Shown in pieces: positions 1 to 6,206 of a stretch of DNA of 6,796 bases (position 1 is the first letter of the stretch; every line of letters starts with the position of its first letter). The translations under genes were made by a program, and so were the position numbers. This DNA comes from Geminicoccaceae bacterium (GTDB lineage: Bacteria > Pseudomonadota > Alphaproteobacteria > Geminicoccales > Geminicoccaceae), in the NCBI GenBank assembly GCA_030824835.1, contig JAPJRA010000149.1, positions 800-7,595 of the forward strand. Reading direction: 5' to 3'. The notes under the pieces are model-generated. The model was given only the letters and a program-made list of their open reading frames with translations, searched no databases and was not told the DNA's origin.

Positions 1-116
1 ACGTGGCGACGCTCCAGCGCCAACACCCGCAGGCCCGCCTTGGCCAGATAGGTGCCGCACACCAAGCCATTATGGCCACCACCGACGACGATCGCATCGT
101 ACTGGCCGGTCGCCAT
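1..116 (-). CDS. FAD-dependent oxidoreductase, phytoene dehydrogenase-like (N-terminal fragment)
   Basis: Only the first 38 codons are present; the gene runs off the left edge. They begin MATGQYDAIVVGGGHNGLVC and continue to an acidic residue at the end of the second strand (LALERRH). This is the Rossmann dinucleotide-binding fold GxGxxG, here GGGHNG at residues 12-17, followed by a helix and the Glu that contacts the FAD ribose. The GGGHNGL variant is typical of the phytoene dehydrogenase/PYROXD2-like group of NAD(P)/FAD-dependent oxidoreductases. The start is an ATG read from 116, preceded by AGAGGA (124-129) at a 7-nt spacing. It is transcribed divergently from aqpZ. The substrate cannot be inferred from this fragment, and carotenoid desaturation should not be assumed, because most bacterial members of the group have unknown substrates. 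Confidence 0.85.
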   Translation of the reverse strand, partial: MATGQYDAIVVGGGHNGLVCGTYLAKAGLRVLALERRH

Positions 117-308
117 GGCGTTGTCCTCTCCCGATCATGCCGTGCCCGGACAGTGCCAAGGGACGATAATTCCGGCAATCCGGCGCATCGGAGCGGCGCG
201 GACGATCCGTAGTATCTTTACCTACCCATGTGGCCGTGGGAAGGCACCCCGGGCGATCGGGGCTATTGGCCTGCCGCGTTGAAGGCAGCGGCGCCCCAGA
301 CATTAGCG

Positions 309-327
309 GGGCCCGGGGGCCGGGCCC
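309..327 (+). repeat. GC-only hairpin in the aqpZ leader
   Basis: GGGCCCGG (309-316) and CCGGGCCC (320-327) form a perfect 8-bp inverted repeat around a GGG loop. It ends 1 nt before the AAGGGAG ribosome binding site (329-335) of aqpZ. No T-run follows, so it is not a standard intrinsic terminator. A shorter alternative stem, GCCCC (293-297) with GGGGC (308-312), would compete for the same bases. In GC-rich DNA such stems can arise by chance, so a regulatory role is only a possibility. Confidence 0.5.
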
Positions 328-343
328 GAAGGGAGACGGGAGA

Positions 344-1075
344 ATGAACTCAAAGAAATACGTGGCCGAAATGATCGGCACGTTCTGGCTGGTGCTGGGC
401 GGCTGCGGCAGCGCCGTGATCTCGGCTGCCTTTCCTGATGTCGGGATCGGCCTCTTGGGTGTCTCGCTGGCTTTCGGCCTGACCGTGGTGACCATGGCCT
501 ACGCCATCGGCCACATCTCGGGCTGCCACCTGAACCCCGCCGTGACGATCGGGCTCACCGCCGGCGGCCGGTTCCCAACCTCCGACGTGCTGCCTTACGT
601 CGTGGCCCAGGTGGTGGGCGGCGTCATCGCGGGTGCCGTGCTCTACCTGATCGCCAGCGGCGCCCCGGGCTTCGACGTCGCCAAGGGCTTCGCTTCCAAC
701 GGCTACGGCGAGCATTCGCCGGGCGGCTACAGCCTGGTCTCGGCGCTGGTCACCGAGGTGGTGATGACGGCGATGTTCCTGTTCATCATCATGGGCTCGA
801 CCCATGGCAAGGCGCCCGTCGGCTTTGCGCCGCTGGCGATCGGCCTCGGGCTGACCCTGATCCACCTGATCTCGATCCCGGTTACCAACACCTCGGTCAA
901 CCCGGCGCGCAGCACCGGCGTCGCCGTGTTCGTCGGCGGGTGGGCGCTGGGTCAGCTGTGGCTGTTCTGGGTCGCACCGCTGCTGGGTGGGGCGATCGGC
1001 GGCGTTCTCTATCGCTGGCTGCTCGGCCAGGAGGAGCCGGAGGTGACCGGCAACCCGGGCGCCAAGCGCCGCTGA
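344..1075 (+). CDS. aqpZ: Aquaporin Z, water channel
   Basis: This 243-residue inner-membrane protein of the MIP family forms a tetrameric channel for rapid water flow. Both half-helix signatures are intact: HLNPAV (NPA at 64-66) and SVNPARS (NPA at 186-188). The four selectivity-filter residues known from E. coli AqpZ are all present at matching places (Phe44, His174, Thr183, Arg189), which predicts a strict water channel rather than a glycerol facilitator. The stretch [20 protein letters not shown] agrees with my recollection of the E. coli protein residue for residue, as does [16 protein letters not shown]. coli AqpZ has 231 residues, so the extra length is a polar C-terminal tail (about 228-243). 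The ATG at 344 is chosen because it has AAGGGAG 8 nt upstream and homology begins there. An in-frame ATG at 230 would add 38 unrelated residues spanning the leader hairpin. The gene is followed by its own terminator, so it is probably monocistronic. Confidence 0.97.
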   Translation: MNSKKYVAEMIGTFWLVLGGCGSAVISAAFPDVGIGLLGVSLAFGLTVVTMAYAIGHISGCHLNPAVTIGLTAGGRFPTSDVLPYVVAQVVGGVIAGAVLYLIASGAPGFDVAKGFASNGYGEHSPGGYSLVSALVTEVVMTAMFLFIIMGSTHGKAPVGFAPLAIGLGLTLIHLISIPVTNTSVNPARSTGVAVFVGGWALGQLWLFWVAPLLGGAIGGVLYRWLLGQEEPEVTGNPGAKRR

Positions 1076-1120
1076 GATGAATCCATAACGAGCGGCCGCA
1101 CTGGCTGCCTCGACAACTGA

Positions 1121-1152
1121 GCCCCGCGGCCGAGCCTCCGCGGGGCTTTTTT
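1121..1152 (+). terminator. Intrinsic terminator of aqpZ
   Basis: GCCCCGCGG (1121-1129) and CCGCGGGGC (1138-1146) form a perfect 9-bp GC-rich stem with an 8-nt loop, followed directly by six T residues (1147-1152). It lies 45 nt after the aqpZ stop codon and separates aqpZ from the SOS-type promoter downstream. Confidence 0.93.
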
Positions 1153-1174
1153 CATGCCGTGGGGCAGATTTCGC

Positions 1175-1206
1175 TTGCTGCGGAACAAAATAAGAACATG
1201 TATCAT
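1175..1206 (+). promoter_or_regulatory. Predicted LexA-controlled (SOS) promoter
   Basis: GAAC (1183-1186), seven A/T bases, and GAAC (1194-1197) form the direct repeat that reads GTTC-N7-GTTC on the other strand. That is the consensus LexA operator of alphaproteobacteria such as Rhizobium, Rhodobacter and Caulobacter. A possible -35, TTGCTG (1175-1180), precedes it, and possible -10 hexamers, ATGTAT (1198-1203, 17-nt spacer) or TATCAT (1201-1206), follow it. A bound repressor would therefore sit in the promoter spacer. The site lies 39 bp upstream of the start codon of the following gene and just after the aqpZ terminator, so it serves only that gene. The operator motif is seen directly; LexA binding and the -35/-10 assignments are inferred. 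Confidence 0.8.
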
Positions 1207-1235
1207 GAGGATCAGGCCCCTACCGGGAGGATGCC

Positions 1236-1721
1236 ATGCAGCTCCAGGATTTCGTGGCGGAACGGCGGGCAGGTGCACCGATCGCCCTTGCCCGAAACCT
1301 TGGAAAGTTTCCCGAGCCCGACCGCGACGGCGTGATGCTGGTGCACACCGAATTGGCCACGTCGGGGACGTCGACCCGGTTGCTCGAGCGAGCCGTTGCG
1401 GAAGCCGGCCTGGAGCCCGCCAAGGTGCATCATGCCCGGTTGGGCCCGCAGCTATGGTCAGACTTGGGGGGACGCTCGCCCCGACTCGTCGTCGCCATGG
1501 GCCGGTCAGCGGCGGAGGCACTGCTCGGCCGTACCGTGCGGCTGTCGCTCGAGCGCGGCCGGGTGATGGCGTTCGGTGAAGGGCGGAGGCTGCTGTTGAC
1601 GGAGAGCCCCGCGGCCGTGCTGGCTCTCTCCGACGCCGTGGCGCGCGGCCGCGAGTATCGGCGGCTGGTCAATGATCTCCTGCACGCCGTGCCTTATGGA
1701 CGGCGCGGCCGCCGGGCCTGA
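1236..1721 (+). CDS. UDG-superfamily-like protein (UdgX-type core, apparently non-catalytic), SOS-regulated
   Basis: This 161-residue soluble protein has a pattern resembling the uracil-DNA glycosylase superfamily, closest by eye to UdgX/family 4-5. A beta strand and helix (VMLVHTEL then RLLERAVAEAGLEPAKV, about 33-64) match the strand-helix that in UDGs reads VGEQPG... then LLDRALAEAGI. LVVAMGRSAAEALLG (84-98) matches the conserved VVxLGxxAAxALLG strand-helix. An RGRV turn (107-110) and a strand ending LLLTESPAAVLALSD (119-133) match the segment that normally ends with a catalytic HPSxxLR loop. The expected active-site pieces are missing: GEQPG is replaced by HTELA, the following loop is shortened, the UdgX KRRIH insert is absent, and the HPS histidine is Glu123. 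GGGAGG (1225-1230) lies 5 nt before the ATG at 1236. A role in DNA damage response is suggested by the SOS operator. Function is unproven; the fold match is by eye, so it could be another Rossmann-like protein. Confidence 0.62.
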   Translation: MQLQDFVAERRAGAPIALARNLGKFPEPDRDGVMLVHTELATSGTSTRLLERAVAEAGLEPAKVHHARLGPQLWSDLGGRSPRLVVAMGRSAAEALLGRTVRLSLERGRVMAFGEGRRLLLTESPAAVLALSDAVARGREYRRLVNDLLHAVPYGRRGRRA

Positions 1722-1724
1722 TTC

Positions 1725-2192
1725 TTACGTCAGTACCCGACGCGCACGATCCTGCCCGAGCGAGGCGGTGTGGTGCTGCGCAGCGTCCGCCAGCTCATCA
1801 TGGTGCAGCTTAATGCGGAGATAATGCACGCTCAGCAGATCCCGCACGGGCTCGCTCAGCGCCGTGTCGCGCAGCGCATGCGACATGGCACGATGCAGCT
1901 TGCGCTCCGCCATCTCGACATCGATCCACAGCACATCGACATCCACACCCATCAGTCCCGCCAACGGTGCCAGCGTTATGGCACGCCGCGCCTCGGGGAT
2001 GGGCACGCCCCGCAGCAGCAGGCAGCGCAGGATGTCGACGACCAGGCGGCGCCGGTCATCGCAGCATTGTTCCAGCACCAGACTCCGGTAGCTGTCGGTG
2101 CAGGCCCGGGCCGCGGCGGCAAACCGGTCCGCGCTGTGACAGGTAGCATGGGCCAACTCGGTCAGAACGCGGATCTCACCGCTGCTCGCCAT
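1725..2192 (-). CDS. DUF2383/PA2169-type four-helix-bundle protein
   Basis: This 155-residue protein is nearly all helical and has no signal peptide or membrane segment. Its layout resembles the ferritin-like PA2169/DUF2383 family: an opening helix (LTELAHATCHSADRF, 10-24), a second long helix (about 33-60), a linker, then DVEMAERKLHRAMSHAL (91-107) and EPVRDLLSVHYLRIKLHHDEL (114-134). The third and fourth helices align by eye with the family's ECERGEDxALKAYxxAL and VERQYAEVKxAHDRI segments. The match is distant, and this copy is unusually rich in Cys (19-20, 31, 43-44, 57) and in His near the C-terminus. The family is often stress-associated but has no established biochemical role. The start at 2192 has AGGGAG about 9 nt upstream and is preceded by a predicted EcfG promoter. 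Its stop lies 3 nt from the stop of the convergent SOS gene. Confidence 0.68.
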   Translation of the reverse strand: MASSGEIRVLTELAHATCHSADRFAAAARACTDSYRSLVLEQCCDDRRRLVVDILRCLLLRGVPIPEARRAITLAPLAGLMGVDVDVLWIDVEMAERKLHRAMSHALRDTALSEPVRDLLSVHYLRIKLHHDELADAAQHHTASLGQDRARRVLT

Positions 2193-2227
2193 GTCCGCTC
2201 GCTCCCTATCACGTCCGGTCTATATCA

Positions 2228-2252
2228 AACGGCTTGGATGGCTTGGTGTTCC
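2228..2252 (-). promoter_or_regulatory. Predicted EcfG (general stress response) promoter
   Basis: Read on the minus strand, GGAAC (2252-2248), 16 nt, then CGTT (2231-2228) match exactly the alphaproteobacterial EcfG sigma-factor promoter, GGAAC-N16/17-CGTT. Transcription would begin near 2220, giving a leader of roughly 28 nt before the ATG at 2192 of the DUF2383-like gene. In alphaproteobacteria this sigma factor is released by the PhyR/NepR partner switch under osmotic, oxidative and starvation stress. The motif is seen directly; its activity is inferred. Confidence 0.78.
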
Positions 2253-2253
2253 A

Positions 2254-2293
2254 TCGCCTGACGCGCATTTCAAGGCGGCGGGATGTCAGGCGA
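2254..2293. repeat. Inverted repeat downstream of the purine operon
   Basis: TCGCCTGAC (2254-2262) and GTCAGGCGA (2285-2293) are perfect 9-bp inverted repeats separated by 22 nt. They start 66 nt past the stop codon of the last operon gene and end 1 nt before the -35 element of the EcfG promoter. No T-run follows on the minus strand, so this is not a standard intrinsic terminator. It could be an mRNA 3'-end hairpin, a weak terminator insulating the downstream gene, or a protein-binding site. Confidence 0.45.
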
Positions 2294-2358
2294 CGGGCCG
2301 CGGGTTCACGTTGGCTTGAGAGCGCCTGGTGTGCGTAGCTGGGTACGTAGCGGCCGGC

Positions 2359-3600
2359 TCACCTCACGGTCAGCAGGTCCAGCAACGTGAGCGCCACCAC
2401 CTCGGTGGCCTTGTGCAGATCGGACAAGGGCAGCCGCTCGTCGGCGCGATGGGCGTTGGCCTCCTGGATGGTGTGCGGCCCCGCCCCATAGAGGACGATG
2501 GGAATGTCCTTCTCGGCATAGTGCCTGGCGTCGGTGTAGAGCGGCACGCCCTTGGCGGCGACCGGCTCGCCCATGACCTCGGTCGCCCGCCGGCAGAGCA
2601 GCTCGGTCAGCTCCCGGCCACCGGCCAGCGGCACCAGCGGCCGCGCCAGCAGGATCCGGCGGATGGTCACCTTGGCCTCGGGAAACGCCTGCGCCGCTTC
2701 GTCGATCACCTGCTTCAGCTCGGCCTCGACGGCCTCGGAGAACTCCTCCGGGACCATCCGCCGGTCCAGACGGAACGTCACCCGGTCCGGCACCACGTTG
2801 GTGTTGATGCCGCCCTTGATCAGGCCGACCGTCAGCTGCGGGCTGCCGATCCCGTCGATGTCGGAATGCCGCGTCGCCAGCGACTTCCGCCACGCATAGA
2901 GCGCCGACAGGATGTGCGTCGCCGCTTCCAGCGCATCGACACCGGTATAGGGCATCGCCGCGTGCGCGGACCTTCCGTCCACCTGCACCTCCAGATGCAG
3001 GCAGCCATTGTGCGCGTTGACGACCGCGTAGGAGAAGCCGGCGCCCAGCGCCAGGTCCGGGCGGCTGATGCCCTCCTCGAGCAGCCAGAGCGGGCCGATC
3101 TCGCCGCCGGCCTCCTCGTCGTAGGTCAGGTGCAGCTCGACCGTGCCGCCGAGCCTCGCACCCTCGGTGGCAGCAGCCTGCAGCGCCAGCAGCGCGTAGG
3201 CATAGGTCGCGAAGTCGGACTTGGAGACCGCCGCACCGCGGCCGTACAGCCAGCCGTCCACGACCTCGGCTCCGAACGGGTCGTGGGTCCAGCCCTCGCC
3301 GGGCGGCACCACGTCGCCATGGGCGTTGAGCGCCACCACCGGTCCCTCGCCGAACCGCTTGCGGACGACGAGGTTGGTGCAGCTGATCATGCCGTTGGCG
3401 CGGACCAGATCGGCCGGCACCTTGTGGCGCTCGACCGTGAAGCCCAGCGATTCGAGCAGCTCGGCGGCCCGGGCCGCATGGGCGGCGCAGTCGCCGGGCG
3501 GGTTGTCCGAGGGGACCTTGACCAGCTCGGCCAGGAATTGGGTCTCGAAGTCCCGATGACGCTGGAGAAAGTCGCGGATGGTGGCGGCGGCGTCGGCCAT
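2359..3600 (-). CDS. M20-family peptidase/deacylase-like protein with altered metal site
   Basis: This 413-residue cytoplasmic protein has the M20 (ArgE/DapE/CPG2) architecture: a catalytic domain split by a dimerisation domain (about 197-310, containing DGRSAHAAMP with His213). Conserved points are NAHGDVVP (His94), TYDEEAGG (general base Glu162 and ligand Glu163), NTNVVPDRVTFRLDRR (266-281) and ANAHRADE (His384). Two expected ligands look replaced. The bridging Asp of the usual GRGAxDxKG is Val125 in GRGAAVSKSD, and the Glu/Asp of the usual GEPT position is in AGFS (188-191). Asp129 could compensate, or the protein may hold a single metal. It is the last gene of the operon, starting 16 nt after the deaminase stop, with only a weak ribosome binding site. 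The substrate is unknown. Its position suggests a late step in purine or ureide nitrogen release, but it is not of the AllC/ureidoglycolate amidohydrolase type. Confidence 0.85.
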   Translation of the reverse strand: MADAAATIRDFLQRHRDFETQFLAELVKVPSDNPPGDCAAHAARAAELLESLGFTVERHKVPADLVRANGMISCTNLVVRKRFGEGPVVALNAHGDVVPPGEGWTHDPFGAEVVDGWLYGRGAAVSKSDFATYAYALLALQAAATEGARLGGTVELHLTYDEEAGGEIGPLWLLEEGISRPDLALGAGFSYAVVNAHNGCLHLEVQVDGRSAHAAMPYTGVDALEAATHILSALYAWRKSLATRHSDIDGIGSPQLTVGLIKGGINTNVVPDRVTFRLDRRMVPEEFSEAVEAELKQVIDEAAQAFPEAKVTIRRILLARPLVPLAGGRELTELLCRRATEVMGEPVAAKGVPLYTDARHYAEKDIPIVLYGAGPHTIQEANAHRADERLPLSDLHKATEVVALTLLDLLTVR

Positions 3601-3616
3601 GATGCGGTTCCGGAGG

Positions 3617-4969
3617 TCAGGGGTGCAGCAGCCGGGCGGCGGCCCTGCTGTGGGTGTGGATCAGGGCCTGCACGTCGAGGCCGGGGATGGCGCCGTCCTC
3701 GACCACCCAGCGACCGGCGACCATGACGCGGTCGGCGCGGTGGGCGCCGCACAGGACGAGGGCCGCCAGCGGGTCGCCGGCGCCGGAGTAGCGCAGCTCG
3801 TCGAGCTTGAACAAGGCGAGGTCGGCCTGGAGGCCAGGGGCGATGGCGCCGATGTCGGCGCGGCCGAGGCAGCCGGCCGAGCCGCGCGTCGCCCAGCGCA
3901 GGGCGTCATGATGCGAGACCTTGTCGGCACCGTGCATCAGGCGCTGCAGCAGGAAGGCGTGGCGCACGGCCTCGATCAGGTTGGAGCTGTCGTTGCTGGC
4001 CGAGCCGTCGACGCCGAGGCCCACCGGCGCACCCGCCGCCTCGAGCTTGAGGGCCGGGCAGCAGCCGGACGCCAGGATCATGTTCGAGGTCGGGCAGTGG
4101 CTGACCGCCACGCCGGCGCCCCCGAGCCGGCCGATCTCGCCGTCGTCGAACCAGATGCCGTGCGCCAGCCAGACGCGGTCGTTGAGCCAGCCGACCCGCT
4201 CGAGATAGTCGACCGGCCGGCAGCCGAAATGCTGGCGGCACCAGGCCTCCTCGTCCTGCGTCTCGCACAGATGGGTGTGCAGGCGGACATTGTGCCGGGC
4301 GGCCATGATCCCAGTCTCGCGCATCAGGCTCTCGGTCACCGAGAACGGCGAGCAGGGAGCCAGGGCCACCTGGATCATGGCCCCCGGGTTCGGGTCATGG
4401 TAGCGGCCGATCAGCCGCTCGCTGTCGGCCAGGATCGCGTCCTCGCCCTGCACGACGAGGCGCGGCGGCAGGCCGCCCTGGTCCTCGCCCAGGCTCATGC
4501 TGCCGCGGGTCGCCACCAGCCGCATCCCGAGCGCCCGGGCTTCCTCGATCTCGATGTCGATGGCGTGGTCGAGCCCCGGCTTGAAGACGTAGTGATGGTC
4601 GCTGGTGGTGGTGGTGCCGGACAGCAGCAGCTCGGCCAGGGCGACGCGCATGGCGAGGCGCAGATAGTCCGGCGTCATGCGGGCCCAGACCGGGTAGAGG
4701 GCCACCAGCCAGGCGAACAGCGCCTTGTCCAGGGCGGGCGGGCAGGCCCGGGTCAGGGTCTGGTAGAAATGATGGTGGGTATTGATGAGCCCGGGCAGGA
4801 CGACGTGCGCCGAGGCGTCGAACACCTGCGGATCCGTGGCGACAGGCCGACCGCCCGTGGGCACCAGCTCGACGATCCGCCCGCCCGCGACGACGATGCC
4901 GCCGCCGGCGTCGCCGTCGGCGAGGATCGCCAAAGGCTGCCGCAGCCAGACCGGGCGTTCAGTGGGCAT
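3617..4969 (-). CDS. 8-oxoguanine deaminase-type amidohydrolase
   Basis: This 450-residue metal-dependent deaminase of the amidohydrolase superfamily would hydrolyse 8-oxoguanine to urate and ammonia. Visible residues are the HxH pair in PGLINTHHHFYQTLTR (His65, His67), HTHLCETQDE (metal His233, catalytic Glu236), VWLAHG (His270) and GLGVDGSASNDSSN (metal Asp321). The strings NTHHHFYQTLTR, RGSMSLGEDQGGLPP, LAPCSPFSV and GVDGSASNDSSN are, from recollection, characteristic of the 8-oxoguanine deaminase/hydroxydechloroatrazine ethylaminohydrolase branch, and the length fits. The ATG at 4969 is chosen because GGAGG (4975-4979) lies 5 nt upstream and homology begins there. The reading frame continues upstream as an unrelated extension and is not used. 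It overlaps the end of allC by 11 bp. Its place among urate-catabolic genes supports urate as the product. A related guanine or s-triazine deaminase activity remains possible. Confidence 0.87.
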   Translation of the reverse strand: MPTERPVWLRQPLAILADGDAGGGIVVAGGRIVELVPTGGRPVATDPQVFDASAHVVLPGLINTHHHFYQTLTRACPPALDKALFAWLVALYPVWARMTPDYLRLAMRVALAELLLSGTTTTSDHHYVFKPGLDHAIDIEIEEARALGMRLVATRGSMSLGEDQGGLPPRLVVQGEDAILADSERLIGRYHDPNPGAMIQVALAPCSPFSVTESLMRETGIMAARHNVRLHTHLCETQDEEAWCRQHFGCRPVDYLERVGWLNDRVWLAHGIWFDDGEIGRLGGAGVAVSHCPTSNMILASGCCPALKLEAAGAPVGLGVDGSASNDSSNLIEAVRHAFLLQRLMHGADKVSHHDALRWATRGSAGCLGRADIGAIAPGLQADLALFKLDELRYSGAGDPLAALVLCGAHRADRVMVAGRWVVEDGAIPGLDVQALIHTHSRAAARLLHP

Positions 4970-6206
4970 CGGGGCCTCCGGGGAAGTGGCGCAGGAAGTC
5001 GAGCAGGACGCCCATCGCGACGTCGGCATCACGGGTCGTGATCGACTCCGCCGGATGGTGGCTGATGCCGCCCTTGCAGCGGACGAACAGCATGGCGATC
5101 GGGCACAGGGTGGCGATGGCCAGAGCGTCGTGCCCGGCGCCGCTGGGCAGGCGGTGCGGGGTGATCCCGGCGCGGGCGACGGCAGCCTCGATTCCGGCCA
5201 CGAGGGTCGGATCGCAGCTGGCGGCGGGCTCGTCGTAGAACTTCTCGACCTTGACCCGCACATGCCGGCGGGCCGCCAGGGTGGCGAACGTCGCCACCAG
5301 ATCCTCGATCGCCTTGAATCGGTCGGCATCGACAGGCGCGCGGATGTCGAGGGTGAAGATGGCCTTGCCGGGGATCACGTTGGGCGCACCCGGCACCGCC
5401 TCGATCGCGCCGGCGGTGGCCACCAGCCCCTGATCGGCCGCACCGGCGGCCCGGCGCTCGACCGCGAGGATCATCTCGGCGGCGGCAGTCAGCGCATCCT
5501 GGCGCAGCGCCATCGGCACCGTCCCGGCATGGCCGGCATGGCCGGTGACCTCGATGCGGAACCGGCTGGCGCCGTTGATGGCGGTGACCACGCCGACCGG
5601 CAGCTTGAGCTGCTCCAGCACCGGGCCCTGCTCGATATGCATCTCGACATAGGCGAGCACGTCCTCGTGCCGGCGGCCGATCGTCAGGATCGCCGTCGGA
5701 TCGCAGCCGAAGCTGCGCAGCGCCGCCTCAAGATGCACGCCCTGCGCGTCGACCACGTCCAGGGTCTGCGGGTCGAACGTGCCGGCCACGGCGCGCGAGC
5801 CGGTAAGCTTGCTGGGGAAGCGCACGCCCTCCTCGTCGCCGAAGGCCACGACCTCCAGTGCGAAGGGCAGCCGCTCGCCGGCGCGGTGGAGGGCGCCCAC
5901 AGCCTCGATCGCCGCCACCACGCCGAGATTGCCGTCATAGTGGCCGGCGTCGCGCACGGTATCGATGTGCGAGCCCAGCAGCACGGCCGGCAGGCCCGGC
6001 CGTGTGCCCTCGTAGCGCCCGACCACGTTGGCGGCGGCATCGAGCGTGACGGTCATGCCGGCCTGCTCCATCCAGCCGGCCACCATCTTCGTGGCCGCGG
6101 CATGGGCCGGCGTCAGATAGAGGCGGGTGAGCTTGCCGGGCTCGCTGGTGCAGCGGGCGAGCTCGTGCAGATGCGCCATCACGTTGGCGCCGAGCGCGGT
6201 GGTCAC
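4959..6206 (-). CDS. allC: Allantoate amidohydrolase (Zn/Mn-dependent M20 hydantoinase/carbamoylase family)
   Basis: This 415-residue cytoplasmic enzyme would convert allantoate to ureidoglycine, CO2 and ammonia. Family marks in order are GSHIDTV (His80), HYDGNLGV (Asp91), FGDEEGVRF (Glu125/Glu126), MHIEQGPVLE (His190), TGHAGHAGTVPM (222-232, dimer-domain substrate contacts), SGAGHDAL (355-362) and ISHHPAE (His383/384), so the two-metal site is complete. N-carbamoyl-L-amino acid hydrolases share these motifs. The allantoate assignment rests on the adjacent puuE and uraD and on the overall likeness of LTRLYLTPAH and NVVGRYEG to AllC. Start: a GTG at 6206 overlaps the uraD stop as GTGA, with AAGGA about 9 nt upstream. 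The internal ATG at 6179 lacks a ribosome binding site. The gene overlaps the downstream deaminase by 11 bp. Confidence 0.92.
   Translation of the reverse strand: MTTALGANVMAHLHELARCTSEPGKLTRLYLTPAHAAATKMVAGWMEQAGMTVTLDAAANVVGRYEGTRPGLPAVLLGSHIDTVRDAGHYDGNLGVVAAIEAVGALHRAGERLPFALEVVAFGDEEGVRFPSKLTGSRAVAGTFDPQTLDVVDAQGVHLEAALRSFGCDPTAILTIGRRHEDVLAYVEMHIEQGPVLEQLKLPVGVVTAINGASRFRIEVTGHAGHAGTVPMALRQDALTAAAEMILAVERRAAGAADQGLVATAGAIEAVPGAPNVIPGKAIFTLDIRAPVDADRFKAIEDLVATFATLAARRHVRVKVEKFYDEPAASCDPTLVAGIEAAVARAGITPHRLPSGAGHDALAIATLCPIAMLFVRCKGGISHHPAESITTRDADVAMGVLLDFLRHFPGGPDAH

Noticed and set aside
230..343. Longer aqpZ beginning at the ATG at 230
   Set aside because: The extra 38 residues have no aquaporin character and include the leader hairpin and ribosome binding site region. 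The ATG at 344 fits homology and spacing.
4970..5329. A 120-residue N-terminal extension of the 8-oxoguanine deaminase frame
   Set aside because: It lies entirely inside allC in another frame and is Ser/Pro/Arg-rich without family resemblance. The deaminase homology and a GGAGG site begin at 4969.
5527..5541. Short tandem repeat GGCATGGCC inside allC
   Set aside because: It encodes the conserved family motif TGHAGHAGTVP, so it is protein-level conservation and not a mobile or regulatory repeat.
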